Below, in pieces: positions 13,709-21,015 of a stretch of 22,215 nt of DNA (within the stretch, counting starts at the first letter, position 1; every line of letters starts with the position of its first letter). Both the position numbers and the translations under genes were made by a program. Location of the stretch: positions 1 through 22,215 of the forward strand of contig CANQSI010000007.1 in assembly GCA_947626465.1 (NCBI GenBank), in the 5' to 3' direction. The DNA is from an uncultured Atopobiaceae bacterium (GTDB lineage Bacteria; Actinomycetota; Coriobacteriia; Coriobacteriales; Atopobiaceae). The notes beneath the pieces were generated by a model that saw only the letters and a list, made by a program, of their open reading frames with translations, had not been told where the DNA came from and did not search any database.

Positions 13709-14857
13709 CTAGAACCACTTCTTGTGCTTGAAGAAGAGGATCTCGCCGACGACGATGGCGAGTGAGATGGCGATCACGTAGTAGTACGAACCGTCCCAGT
13801 GGAGCACGGGCATGACGTCGAAGTTCATGCCGAACCAGCCGGTGATGAGCGTGAGCGGCATGAAGATCACGGTCACGACCGTGAGGATCGACATCACCTT
13901 GTTCTGCCGCACGTCGATCTTGCTCTGGAAGAGACCGCGGAGCTGGAGGGCGAATTCGCGCAGCTCGAGGGTGTCCGCCGCCATGTGGCGCGAGGAGTCG
14001 GCGAGCACGCCGAGGAGCGCGCGGTCGTCGGCGTCGAGGATCTGCGTGCGCGAGGTGGAGAGCGTCTGCGCCATGTCGGCGTATTGGCGGTAGAAGTTGT
14101 AGAGCTCGCCGAGGAGGCGGCGCTCGCGGGTGATGAAGAGGTCGAAGTCGTGCGGGATCTCCGTCACGTCCTCGCCCATGTGGTCCTCGAGGCGCTCGAG
14201 CCGCGTCTCCTCGTCCGAGAGGAACATGAGCCCGTCGTCCACAAGGAACTCGAGCACCTCGAAGAGCGCGGTGCCACCCGAATCCTTGCGAAAGCTCTGA
14301 TCCTTCACATACTCGTTCACGAGCACGACGAATTCGGGGTCGTCGGTACCGAAGACGAGTCGCTCGGTGTCGAGGTAGAAGTGCGCCTCCACGTCACGGC
14401 AGGCCCCCGGGAGATGCGGAGCGAGCGCATTCGGCGGAAATCCCAGCGTACCGGCCACGCACGTTTGGAAGGCGTAGGCCCGGCAGTGGCCGACGGGCAC
14501 GTCCTCGGGGTCGCGATCGCCATCGTCTGCGAGGTGCGCCGCAATGGGGGCGATGAGGGAAAACTCCGCCTCGGGCACCACGCTCACGTAGCAAAAGCTC
14601 GGCGCGACCTCGCGGCCATCCGCGGCAAGGGGCGGCTCGAAGAGCGCCATGAGATCAGCCGTGCGCTCGCTCGCCTCATCCGCTACCTCGGCCTTCATGG
14701 GCTCGAGCATGCGCGCCTCGTCGAGGCGAAATTCCCGCGGAAGGCTCGCCGCGCGTACCTCGATCTCGGCGACCCATGCGGCGCGCGCCGCTTCTTCGTC
14801 CTCGGGATCCACGTCCTTGATGCCGCGCCAGAAATCGCCTTCGCGCTCGCTCGCCAT
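13709..14857 (-). CDS. corA: CorA-family divalent cation (Mg2+/Co2+) transporter
   Basis: The 382-aa protein ends with the CorA pattern: hydrophobic helix 1 at about 318-340, the signature GMN at 343-345 (GWFGMNFD), a short acidic loop, helix 2 at about 359-376 and a basic tail FKHKKWF. The long acidic N-terminal cytoplasmic domain and the helical stalk (about 210-317) also fit. CorA forms pentameric channels for Mg2+ or related ions. The N-terminal domain looks divergent from E. coli CorA, as in many actinobacterial paralogues, so ion choice is not certain. Start ATG at 14857 lies 15 nt after the lipase stop with no strong Shine-Dalgarno, which suggests translational coupling to that gene. 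A modular repeat lies 18 nt downstream of the stop. Confidence 0.93.
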   Translation of the reverse strand: MASEREGDFWRGIKDVDPEDEEAARAAWVAEIEVRAASLPREFRLDEARMLEPMKAEVADEASERTADLMALFEPPLAADGREVAPSFCYVSVVPEAEFSLIAPIAAHLADDGDRDPEDVPVGHCRAYAFQTCVAGTLGFPPNALAPHLPGACRDVEAHFYLDTERLVFGTDDPEFVVLVNEYVKDQSFRKDSGGTALFEVLEFLVDDGLMFLSDEETRLERLEDHMGEDVTEIPHDFDLFITRERRLLGELYNFYRQYADMAQTLSTSRTQILDADDRALLGVLADSSRHMAADTLELREFALQLRGLFQSKIDVRQNKVMSILTVVTVIFMPLTLITGWFGMNFDVMPVLHWDGSYYYVIAISLAIVVGEILFFKHKKWF

Positions 14858-14872
14858 GGAGATCGCGCTCGC

Positions 14873-15874
14873 CTAGGCGCCCTTGCGCGCGGCCTCGAGC
14901 TTCGCCCGTCGCCACGCTATGAGGTCGAGCGATTGCACCACGGCTTCGAGGAGATCCGGTGAGTTCTTGTACACCGTGCCGTCGGGCATCGTGAGCTCGA
15001 TGTCCTTCTCGTTGAGGTCGTAGGAATCGTCATGGTTCATGGCGACTCCGCGCTCGCCGCGCACCACGCACCAGTTCGTAGCCTCGGTGGAGGCGAGGGG
15101 CACGATGCCGTCGTTGTCGCCGTCGAAGACTTGGATGAAGAGGCTCCGCGGGTTCAGCTTCTGCGCCTTCGTCATGCGCGGCACGAAGGCGTAGCTGCGG
15201 TATTCGATGCCCGGGAGGTCCTCGTTCTCGCCGACGAGCGTCTCTGCGGCGTAGGTGGTCGTCGAATGCAGGAGCCCGAGGGAATCAGGGTCGTCGTCGC
15301 CCATCTTGCGGGCGTTGTTGTCGATGATGGGCGCCACGACCTTCGAGAGGATGGGCCCGAGGTACATGAGCGCGTTCGACATGCGAAGCCCGTGGTAGGG
15401 CGTGCCGAGCGTGACGATCGAGGCCGTGTGGTCGCCGAGGTCGCGCACATGGACGCAGTGGCGGATGTCGAGGCCGCCCTTCGAGTGCGCGATCATGTGG
15501 ATCTTCTCGGCGCCGGTGCGCTCGAGCACCTCGTGGATGCTGTGGTAGAGCTGGAGTGAATTGCGCTCGATGTCGCCCCACGCGTCCTGGCAGCCGAAGA
15601 ACACCTGCGAGCCACCCTGCCGCAAGCGCTCGGGGATGCGGCCCCAGAGAGGCGAGCTGTCCACGGAGTAGTCGCGCGCGTGCATGCCGTGCACGAGGAG
15701 CACCGGCAGGTGCGGCATTTCGGGGTCGAGGCGCACGAGGTGCGTGAAACCCTCGCTGTCGACGATGCGCACGCAGTCGGGCGCGTGCTCCGAGCACGCG
15801 GTTTCCTCGGCGCTCGGGCTCGCGCTCGCGCTCGCGCGGGGTGCCTTCTCTTCTGTGTCGTGAGGTTCAGCCAT
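14873..15874 (-). CDS. Lipase-like alpha/beta hydrolase
   Basis: The 333-aa protein has PVLLVHGMHARDYS (58-70; HGM forms the oxyanion strand) and the nucleophile elbow HMIAHSKGGLDIRH with Ser131. This is the AHSKGG variant of GxSxG common in triacylglycerol-lipase-like proteins. A later DGDNDGIVPLASTE block supplies the likely catalytic Asp, and NHDDSYDL the likely His. There is no signal peptide; the N-terminus (about 10-30) is a Ser/Ala/Glu-rich low-complexity stretch, so it is probably cytoplasmic or membrane-associated. The substrate is unknown. The ATG at 15874 is the only sensible start, although the GAGAGG before it is spaced very closely. The upstream extension of the frame has no family similarity. 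It probably forms a two-gene unit with corA. Confidence 0.88.
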   Translation of the reverse strand: MAEPHDTEEKAPRASASASPSAEETACSEHAPDCVRIVDSEGFTHLVRLDPEMPHLPVLLVHGMHARDYSVDSSPLWGRIPERLRQGGSQVFFGCQDAWGDIERNSLQLYHSIHEVLERTGAEKIHMIAHSKGGLDIRHCVHVRDLGDHTASIVTLGTPYHGLRMSNALMYLGPILSKVVAPIIDNNARKMGDDDPDSLGLLHSTTTYAAETLVGENEDLPGIEYRSYAFVPRMTKAQKLNPRSLFIQVFDGDNDGIVPLASTEATNWCVVRGERGVAMNHDDSYDLNEKDIELTMPDGTVYKNSPDLLEAVVQSLDLIAWRRAKLEAARKGA

Positions 15875-15974
15875 GCCCTCTCTATACCCGCAAACGCCGA
15901 GATGCCGCCACGCGCGATGGCGGGGATCGGGTACAAGGCCAGCAAGGGCATGGCGGCGGGGAAGCGAGGGCGGC

Positions 15975-16856
15975 GTGACCACCAACACCTCTCAAGACAC
16001 CTACGGCTACGTGGCGCACATGGACTGGCGCGCGTTCGTGGTGCCCTCGGGGATCGCCTGCCTCGTCGCGAGCTTCTCCGCGGCGAGCTTCCTCATGCTC
16101 CTTCCCTCCATGGCCACCTCGGACGCGCAGGTGCTCGCCACGGGGCTCGACAAGCTCGTGAAGGAGGAGAGCGATTCGGTCCTCGACCTGAACTTCGGCG
16201 ATTCGCACATCCTCGCCTCGCTCGCCTTCGTGGCACTCGTGGCGATTGGCCTCGTGATCCTCTCCTACGCGAGAAACGACCGCATCGCCTACATGGAGGC
16301 CTTCCCCCACATCAACCTCGCGTTCACGAAGGAGCAGGTGGCCGAATCGATCGCCGTGAGGAAGCGCTGCACGGCCATCGCGGTGGCGATCTACCTCCTC
16401 GCGGCGGGCGCGTTCACGCTCCTCAAGCTCTTCGGCCTCTCTCACCTCGCCACCGGTTGCGCGTTCGCGCTTGGCGCACTCGGCACGTGGGTGATCGTCC
16501 ACGGAGGCATGCGGGCGAAGCGCGAGGATCTCTTCGCCTACAACTTCGAGGCGCTCCGGCGCACGAGCTTCTACGAGCTGAACGCCGAGGCGAAGGCGAA
16601 GAACCGCGAGTGGATGCTCATGGCGAAGCGCCGCTCGATGCTCGCGCAGAGCGCGAACCGCGTGATCCTCACGGCGGGAGCGCTCGGTTCGCTTGCCCTC
16701 TACGCGCTCCCTTCGCTTGCCACGCCCTACTACTGGGTGTCGATCGCCGGTGCGTGCGGCATCGCCATGCTGAACACGCACGCGGCGATGGAGCGAACCC
16801 GGAAGGTCTCCGTGATCGACGGCGACCTCTACAAGGTGGCGGACGCCGCGAAGTAG
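15975..16856 (+). CDS. Multipass membrane protein of unknown function
   Basis: The frame opens at 15873, but the GTG at 15975, with GCGAGG about 5 nt before it, gives a sensible 293-aa protein; the upstream part is basic and low in hydrophobicity. Hydrophobic segments lie near 23-44, 79-98, 132-152, 158-176, 230-247 and 252-268, with a charged cytoplasmic loop at about 177-228 (MRAKREDLFAYNFEALRR). I do not recognise the family and see no catalytic or metal motif. It is divergent from the lipase-corA pair, with about 100 nt between starts, and its stop is followed after 9 nt by the longest modular repeat copy. An in-frame ATG at 16020 is a weaker alternative start. Confidence 0.82.
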   Translation: MTTNTSQDTYGYVAHMDWRAFVVPSGIACLVASFSAASFLMLLPSMATSDAQVLATGLDKLVKEESDSVLDLNFGDSHILASLAFVALVAIGLVILSYARNDRIAYMEAFPHINLAFTKEQVAESIAVRKRCTAIAVAIYLLAAGAFTLLKLFGLSHLATGCAFALGALGTWVIVHGGMRAKREDLFAYNFEALRRTSFYELNAEAKAKNREWMLMAKRRSMLAQSANRVILTAGALGSLALYALPSLATPYYWVSIAGACGIAMLNTHAAMERTRKVSVIDGDLYKVADAAK

Positions 16857-16865
16857 TCGCGGGCA

Positions 16866-17072
16866 AAAGACAGTGGGGACGGACCTTTTGTCTTGCGAAC
16901 AGCGCCTCTAGCAGCGGAAACGTCGCAAGACAGTGGGGACGGACCTTCTGTCTTGCGCGCAGCGCCTCTAGCAGCGAAAACGTCGCAAGACATTGGGGAC
17001 GGACCTTTTGTCTTGGCAAAGATGCTGGTAGACGGCTTGCCGCAAGACGAAAGCTCCGTCCCCACTGTCTTG
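16866..17072 (+). repeat. Modular REP/BIME-like element, copy 2 (A-L1-A-L1-A-L2-A')
   Basis: Seven modules abut exactly: A 16866-16895, L1 16896-16925, A 16926-16955, L1 16956-16985, A 16986-17015, L2 17016-17042, A' 17043-17072. It has one more A-L1 period than the other copies. The first A is slightly degenerate at its left end (AAAGACA). It ends 41 nt from the stop of the RAYT gene. L2 contains CGGCTTGCCG, a small hairpin preceded by GGTAGA. Confidence 0.93.
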
Positions 17073-17113
17073 CGTCCCTCGCGTCGTGGGTTCATCGTCT
17101 TCACTTTGTCGTG

Positions 17114-17890
17114 CTAGGCGGCGAGGGCGAGTTCGACCATTCTCTTGGTCAGCCCGGTGAGACGAGCGATCTGGCGTACGGAGCAATGGCGCATCCTGCT
17201 TTGGCGGATTGCCTCAACGCGCCTATCAGATGGCAAATCGACGAGACGCAGGCACTCGTCAATTCCCGCGCATTGCTCTATGACTTTCTTCGCTTCGGCA
17301 TCACTCAGGCGAACCCGCGCAGGTATTGTCCACGACGGAAGATGGTGGACCTCTGCATTGAGTACGAGATCGCTAAATGCCGGCACCGCAACCTCTGGCC
17401 GTGGGCTCAAGACGCGCAGCACGAAGCCAACATCCGTGAGGGTCTGTCCATAAGCCCTGCCCATATAAGCGTCATAGCTCGTCCAGTGGCAAATGCTGTT
17501 TCCCGCCTCAAGCGGATTGCGATGGACATAGCGCACTGCCGTGAGGAGATAGGAATCATCCTCAATGGGCCGACTTTCGAATCTGCTCTGATAGAGGTAG
17601 CCCACACGGTCATAGCGCGAATTGAAATACCTCGCATAGCGAACGAGCAGTCGTTTCATGATGCTTGACAGGGTTTCGGTGGCCTCGCTCACATCAACGA
17701 TGAGGTGTACGTGGTTGCCCATGAGGCACCACGCGTAGATCTTGAAGCCACACGTGTCCTTCACGAACTGCAGCCGTTCGAGGAAAGCCTCGCGATCTGC
17801 ATCATCGTAGAAGAGTTGAGCTTGAGCGATCCCACGTACCATCACATGGTAAACGCCTGATTCGCTTAGCTTGCGAGGTGACCTTGGCAT
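17114..17890 (-). CDS. REP-associated tyrosine transposase (RAYT), Y1/HUH family
   Basis: The 258-aa protein has the Y1_Tnp core: YHVMVRGIAQAQLFYDD, CLMGNHVHLIVD with the HUH pair H60 and H62, GYLYQSRFESRPIEDD and VRYVHRNPLEAG, in which Y121 is the expected nucleophile. These blocks are diagnostic of RAYT rather than of IS200 TnpA. A C-terminal helical region (about 190-258, SVRQIARLTGLTKRMVELAL) looks like a helix-turn-helix. RAYTs cut and join single-stranded REP hairpins and are usually single-copy and domesticated. A modular repeat lies 41 nt downstream, and another 500 nt upstream in the same orientation. Start ATG has GAGGAG upstream. Codon use is visibly less GC-rich than in neighbours, consistent with acquisition. 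All key residues are intact. Confidence 0.93.
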   Translation of the reverse strand: MPRSPRKLSESGVYHVMVRGIAQAQLFYDDADREAFLERLQFVKDTCGFKIYAWCLMGNHVHLIVDVSEATETLSSIMKRLLVRYARYFNSRYDRVGYLYQSRFESRPIEDDSYLLTAVRYVHRNPLEAGNSICHWTSYDAYMGRAYGQTLTDVGFVLRVLSPRPEVAVPAFSDLVLNAEVHHLPSWTIPARVRLSDAEAKKVIEQCAGIDECLRLVDLPSDRRVEAIRQSRMRHCSVRQIARLTGLTKRMVELALAA

Positions 17891-17926
17891 AGCTGCTCCT
17901 CGTAGGACTCATCGCCAGATGGACTG

Positions 17927-18292
17927 CTAGAGCAGGGCATCTTCCCAGGCCTTTTCTTGAAAGCCGAAGAGCGCAAATCCGTCGCCCACGACGATCGGGC
18001 GCCGCACCATCATCCCGTTCGAAGCGAGGAGCGCGATAGCGTCATCGTCACTCATACCCGCGTCAAGCTGTTCCTTCACGTGCTGCGTGCGGTAGAGCTG
18101 GCCCGAGGTGTTGAACATCTTTCGAATCGCCACATCACCCTCGGCCTGCCAGGCGCGCAGCTCGCTTTCCGTGGGATTCTCTTCCTTGATGTTGCGTTCG
18201 ACGTAGGCCACATGGTGCTCGTCGAGCCACTTGCGTGCCTTCGCGCAGGTAGAGCAACCCTTGAAGCAAAGGAAGGTGACGGCTTGGGGCAT
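17927..18292 (-). CDS. Spx/ArsC-family thioredoxin-fold protein
   Basis: The 121-aa protein starts with strand VTFLCFKGCSTCAKARKWLDEH, holding a CSTC redox motif near residues 13-16, followed by YVERNIKEENPTESEL, a helical middle (FNTSGQLYRTQHVKEQL) and RRPIVVGDG, the conserved RP segment of the Spx/YffB/ArsC group. Members are either arsenate-reductase-like enzymes or RNA-polymerase-binding Spx regulators. The RP at about 97-98 and the CxxC fit both, so I leave function open. No arsenic genes are near. Start ATG at 18292 has AGGAA upstream. It lies 36 nt upstream of the RAYT start on the same strand, so RAYT could be transcribed from its promoter. Modular repeats bracket the pair. Confidence 0.9.
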   Translation of the reverse strand: MPQAVTFLCFKGCSTCAKARKWLDEHHVAYVERNIKEENPTESELRAWQAEGDVAIRKMFNTSGQLYRTQHVKEQLDAGMSDDDAIALLASNGMMVRRPIVVGDGFALFGFQEKAWEDALL

Positions 18293-18389
18293 GGGAGTTC
18301 CTATCTCTCAGCAAATGGATCTTCAAGTATGCACGCGCCGTCGAGCGAAAAGCTCCCCTTCCCTTTCTTCTCGCAATCCCCTCATTTCG

Positions 18390-18536
18390 CAAGACATTGG
18401 GGACGGACCTTCTGTCTTGCGAACAGCGCCTTTAGCAGCGAAAACGTCGCAAGACAGTGGGGACGGACCTTTTGTCTTGGCAAAGGTGCAGCTAGACGGC
18501 TTGCCGCAAGACGAAAGCTCCGTCCCCACTGTCTTG
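18390..18536 (+). repeat. Modular REP/BIME-like element, copy 3 (A-L1-A-L2-A')
   Basis: Modules: A 18390-18419, L1 18420-18449, A 18450-18479, L2 18480-18506, A' 18507-18536. It has the same layout and length (147 nt) as copy 1 but the opposite orientation. It lies in the 321-nt gap between the Spx/ArsC gene and the PFL gene (18293-18613), which otherwise holds only the two upstream regions and no further gene. Confidence 0.92.
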
Positions 18537-18613
18537 CAATGTGGAGATCGCAGGGGCCGGAAGCGGGGCTGCTACCATGGAGCCCTGCGCGCCGCGGGGC
18601 GAAGGGAGGAGCC

Positions 18614-19978
18614 ATGGCCATCGAGCCGGAAGAGGTCCTTGAAGTCCTCGATATGGTCTTCGAGCAGAACCTCGACATCCGCACCATCACGCTCGGCGTC
18701 TCGCTCGCCGAGTGCGCCTCGCATTCCCTCGCGCGCCTCTGCCGTCGCGTGTACGACCGCGTGTGCACGGCAGCCGAGCACCTCGTGGACGTGGCGAACG
18801 CCGTCGAGGCCGAGTACGGCATCCCCATCGTGAACAAGCGCGTGGCGGTGACGCCGATCGCGCTCGTCGCGGCGGGCATCCCCGATGAGGACCTCTCCCC
18901 CGTGGCCACCGCGCTCGACGAGGCGGCGGCCGCGGTGGGGATCGACTACCTCGGCGGCTTCTCCGCGCTCGTGCCGAAGGGCATGGGCGAGGCGGATCGT
19001 CGCCTCATCGCCTCCATCCCGAAGGCCCTCGCCGAGACCAAGCGCGTGTGCTCGTCGGTCAACGTGGCCACGAGCCGCGCCGGCATCAACATGGACGCCG
19101 TGCTCGCCATGGCGAGGGTCATCAAGAAGACCGCCGAGCTCACCGCCGCCGAGGACAGCATCGGCGCCTCCAAGCTCGTGGTGTTCTGCAACATGGTGGA
19201 GGATTCGCCCTTCATGGCGGGCGCCATCCACGGCCCCGGCGAGGCGGATTGCGTGGTGAACGTGGGCGTCTCGGGCCCGGGCGTGATGGCCGCGTCGCTC
19301 GAGCAGCTCCCCGAGAGCGCCGATCTCATGGCCGTGGCCGAGCGCATCAAGCAAACCGCGTTCAAGATCACCCGCGCGGGCGAGCTCGTGAGCCGAGAGG
19401 CCGCGCGACGCCTCGGCGTGGCCAAGGGCATCGTCGATCTCTCGCTCGCCCCCACCCCAGCCATCGGCGATTCGGTGGCGCGCGTCCTCGAGATCATGGG
19501 CGTGGGCGAATGCGGAGGCCCCGGCACCACCTGCGCGCTCGCGCTCCTGAACGACGCGGTGAAGAAGGGTGGCGTGATGGCCTCGAGCTCCGTCGGCGGG
19601 CTCTCCGGCGCCTTCATCCCCGTCTCCGAGGATGCCGGGATGATCTCTGCGGCCAAAGACGGGGCCCTCACGCTCGAAAAGCTCGAAGCGATGACGAGCG
19701 TGTGCTCGGTGGGGCTCGACATGGTGGCCGTGCCCGGGGACAGCTCCATCGAGGCCCTCGCCGGCCTCATCGCCGACGAGATGGCGATCGGCGTCATCAA
19801 CAACAAGACCACCGCCGTGCGCGTGATCCCCGCGATCGGCAAGCGTGAGGGCGACGTCGTGCGCTTCGGCGGCCTCTTCGGGGAGGCGCCGGTGATGCCG
19901 CTGAACAGCCACGCGGGCACGGTCTTCGCGAGGCGCGGCGGTCGCTTCCCCGCGCCGCTGAACTCGCTCAGGAACTAG
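18614..19978 (+). CDS. PFL family protein (UPF0210/DUF711)
   Basis: The 454-aa protein matches the UPF0210 family in length (about 450) and in its blocks: LDIRTITLGVSLAEC, YGIPIVNKRVAVTPIALVAAG, IDYLGGFSALVPKG, SSVNVATSRAGINMDAV, FCNMVEDSPFMAGAIHG, GECGGPGTTCALALLNDAVKKGG and INNKTTAVRVIPAIGK. The fold is related to glycyl-radical (PFL-like) proteins but lacks a known activity; it is cytoplasmic. Start ATG at 18614 has AGGGAGGAG upstream. In many genomes the family is preceded by a small ACT-domain gene (UPF0237). That partner is missing here, and a modular repeat occupies the place instead. The next gene starts 14 nt after the stop, so the two are likely cotranscribed. Confidence 0.94.
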   Translation: MAIEPEEVLEVLDMVFEQNLDIRTITLGVSLAECASHSLARLCRRVYDRVCTAAEHLVDVANAVEAEYGIPIVNKRVAVTPIALVAAGIPDEDLSPVATALDEAAAAVGIDYLGGFSALVPKGMGEADRRLIASIPKALAETKRVCSSVNVATSRAGINMDAVLAMARVIKKTAELTAAEDSIGASKLVVFCNMVEDSPFMAGAIHGPGEADCVVNVGVSGPGVMAASLEQLPESADLMAVAERIKQTAFKITRAGELVSREAARRLGVAKGIVDLSLAPTPAIGDSVARVLEIMGVGECGGPGTTCALALLNDAVKKGGVMASSSVGGLSGAFIPVSEDAGMISAAKDGALTLEKLEAMTSVCSVGLDMVAVPGDSSIEALAGLIADEMAIGVINNKTTAVRVIPAIGKREGDVVRFGGLFGEAPVMPLNSHAGTVFARRGGRFPAPLNSLRN

Positions 19979-19992
19979 AGGATCCGCCCCGC

Positions 19993-20976
19993 ATGAACGT
20001 GCGCCCTCGCCAGACGAACTCCCCCAATGCACACCATGCGCGCAGGGCGAAGGCGCCCTTGCCCGAGGATCGGGGCGTGAAGAAGCCGTCCGTGCGGCTC
20101 ACCACGTCGTCCGTGATCGTGCTCGCCGTGGTGGGCGTGGTGGGCGTGGCGCTGCTCTACTTCGGCATCACCAGCTGGAGCCGCAATGCGACCGTGGACG
20201 CCTGGCGAGGCGAGATCGCCGAAGCCACGGAGCTCGCCACCCACGCCATCGAAGTGGGCCACGAGCAGCGCTTGGCCGAAGCCAAGGGCCCGCTCGACGC
20301 CGCCCAGGAAGAGCTCGATGCCGCGGTCTCGAGCATCGAGGGCCAGGGCTATGACGTGGGCTACTACGTGGCCACCCTCGACGGCCAAGAGCTCTTCTCG
20401 AGAAACGCCGACGAGGTGTTCTACGGGGCGAGCTCCATCAAGGGGCCCTTCGTGCTCACCACCTTCTCTGGCGGCGTGCCGAGCGGAAGCCGCGGCCTCG
20501 TGGAGGAGGCCATCAAGTGGTCCGACAACGAGTGCTACTGGAACCTCCGCAACATCTACGGCTCAGACGTGCTCTCAGGCCAGCTCACGAGCATGGGCGT
20601 CGACGAGCTCACGGCCTACAACTCCTTCGTCCATCTCACGCCCGCGCAGCTTGCGAGCCTCTGGCTCGAGAACTACTGGGTGCTCGAGAGCTCGCCTGAT
20701 GCGGAGTGGCTGCGATCCATCTTCAGCGCGCCCGCGAACTCCCCCATCGCCGCGCTTTCCGAGGAGAGCTACTCGAAGGGCGGCTGGATTGCCACGGAGA
20801 GCCTCCACTGCACCGTCGATGCGGGAATCGTGGGCCACGGCGAGAACCGCTACGTGATGGCGGCGATGATCTCTGCGGGCGAGGATGAGGAGCTCCTCGG
20901 GCGCCTCGTGAACGCGATCGATGCCTACGAGCAGGCCGATTACGCCTACCTCGAAGCCGCGGGAGAGCTCGCGTAG
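19993..20976 (+). CDS. Membrane-anchored serine beta-lactamase/penicillin-binding-fold protein
   Basis: The 327-aa protein has a basic N-terminus, one membrane anchor at about 40-59 (VIVLAVVGVVGVALLYFG), an Ala/Glu-rich helical stalk (about 65-117) and a class A beta-lactamase-like domain. That domain has S147-S-I-K150 (SxxK nucleophile and base), S177-D-N179 (SDN) and K262-G-G (in place of KTG/KSG). The three motifs in the right order and spacing make the fold call fairly safe. Whether it hydrolyses beta-lactams, acts on peptidoglycan or is a sensor is open, because the KGG and short domain are unlike true lactamases and no Glu166-type omega loop is clear to me. ATG at 19993 has GAGGA about 10 nt upstream. 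GTG at 20077 is an alternative. It follows the PFL gene by 14 nt. Confidence 0.85.
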   Translation: MNVRPRQTNSPNAHHARRAKAPLPEDRGVKKPSVRLTTSSVIVLAVVGVVGVALLYFGITSWSRNATVDAWRGEIAEATELATHAIEVGHEQRLAEAKGPLDAAQEELDAAVSSIEGQGYDVGYYVATLDGQELFSRNADEVFYGASSIKGPFVLTTFSGGVPSGSRGLVEEAIKWSDNECYWNLRNIYGSDVLSGQLTSMGVDELTAYNSFVHLTPAQLASLWLENYWVLESSPDAEWLRSIFSAPANSPIAALSEESYSKGGWIATESLHCTVDAGIVGHGENRYVMAAMISAGEDEELLGRLVNAIDAYEQADYAYLEAAGELA

Positions 20977-21015
20977 CCACGCCCACCTCCCTGCGAGAAG
21001 TAGTTGTATATCGCG

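Noticed and set aside
16866..17072. CRISPR array (30-nt repeats with 30-nt spacers)
   Set aside because: The spacing looks CRISPR-like, but the spacers (L1, L2) are themselves conserved between units and between loci, the last unit is inverted, and no cas gene is present.
17145..17668. Plus-strand frames through the RAYT region
   Set aside because: Antisense shadows of the RAYT, which has all catalytic motifs on the minus strand.
16866..18536. Composite transposon bounded by repeat copies 2 and 3
   Set aside because: Both copies are in the same orientation, but I see no target-site duplication and copy 1 stands alone elsewhere, so scattered REP-like elements explain the layout more simply.
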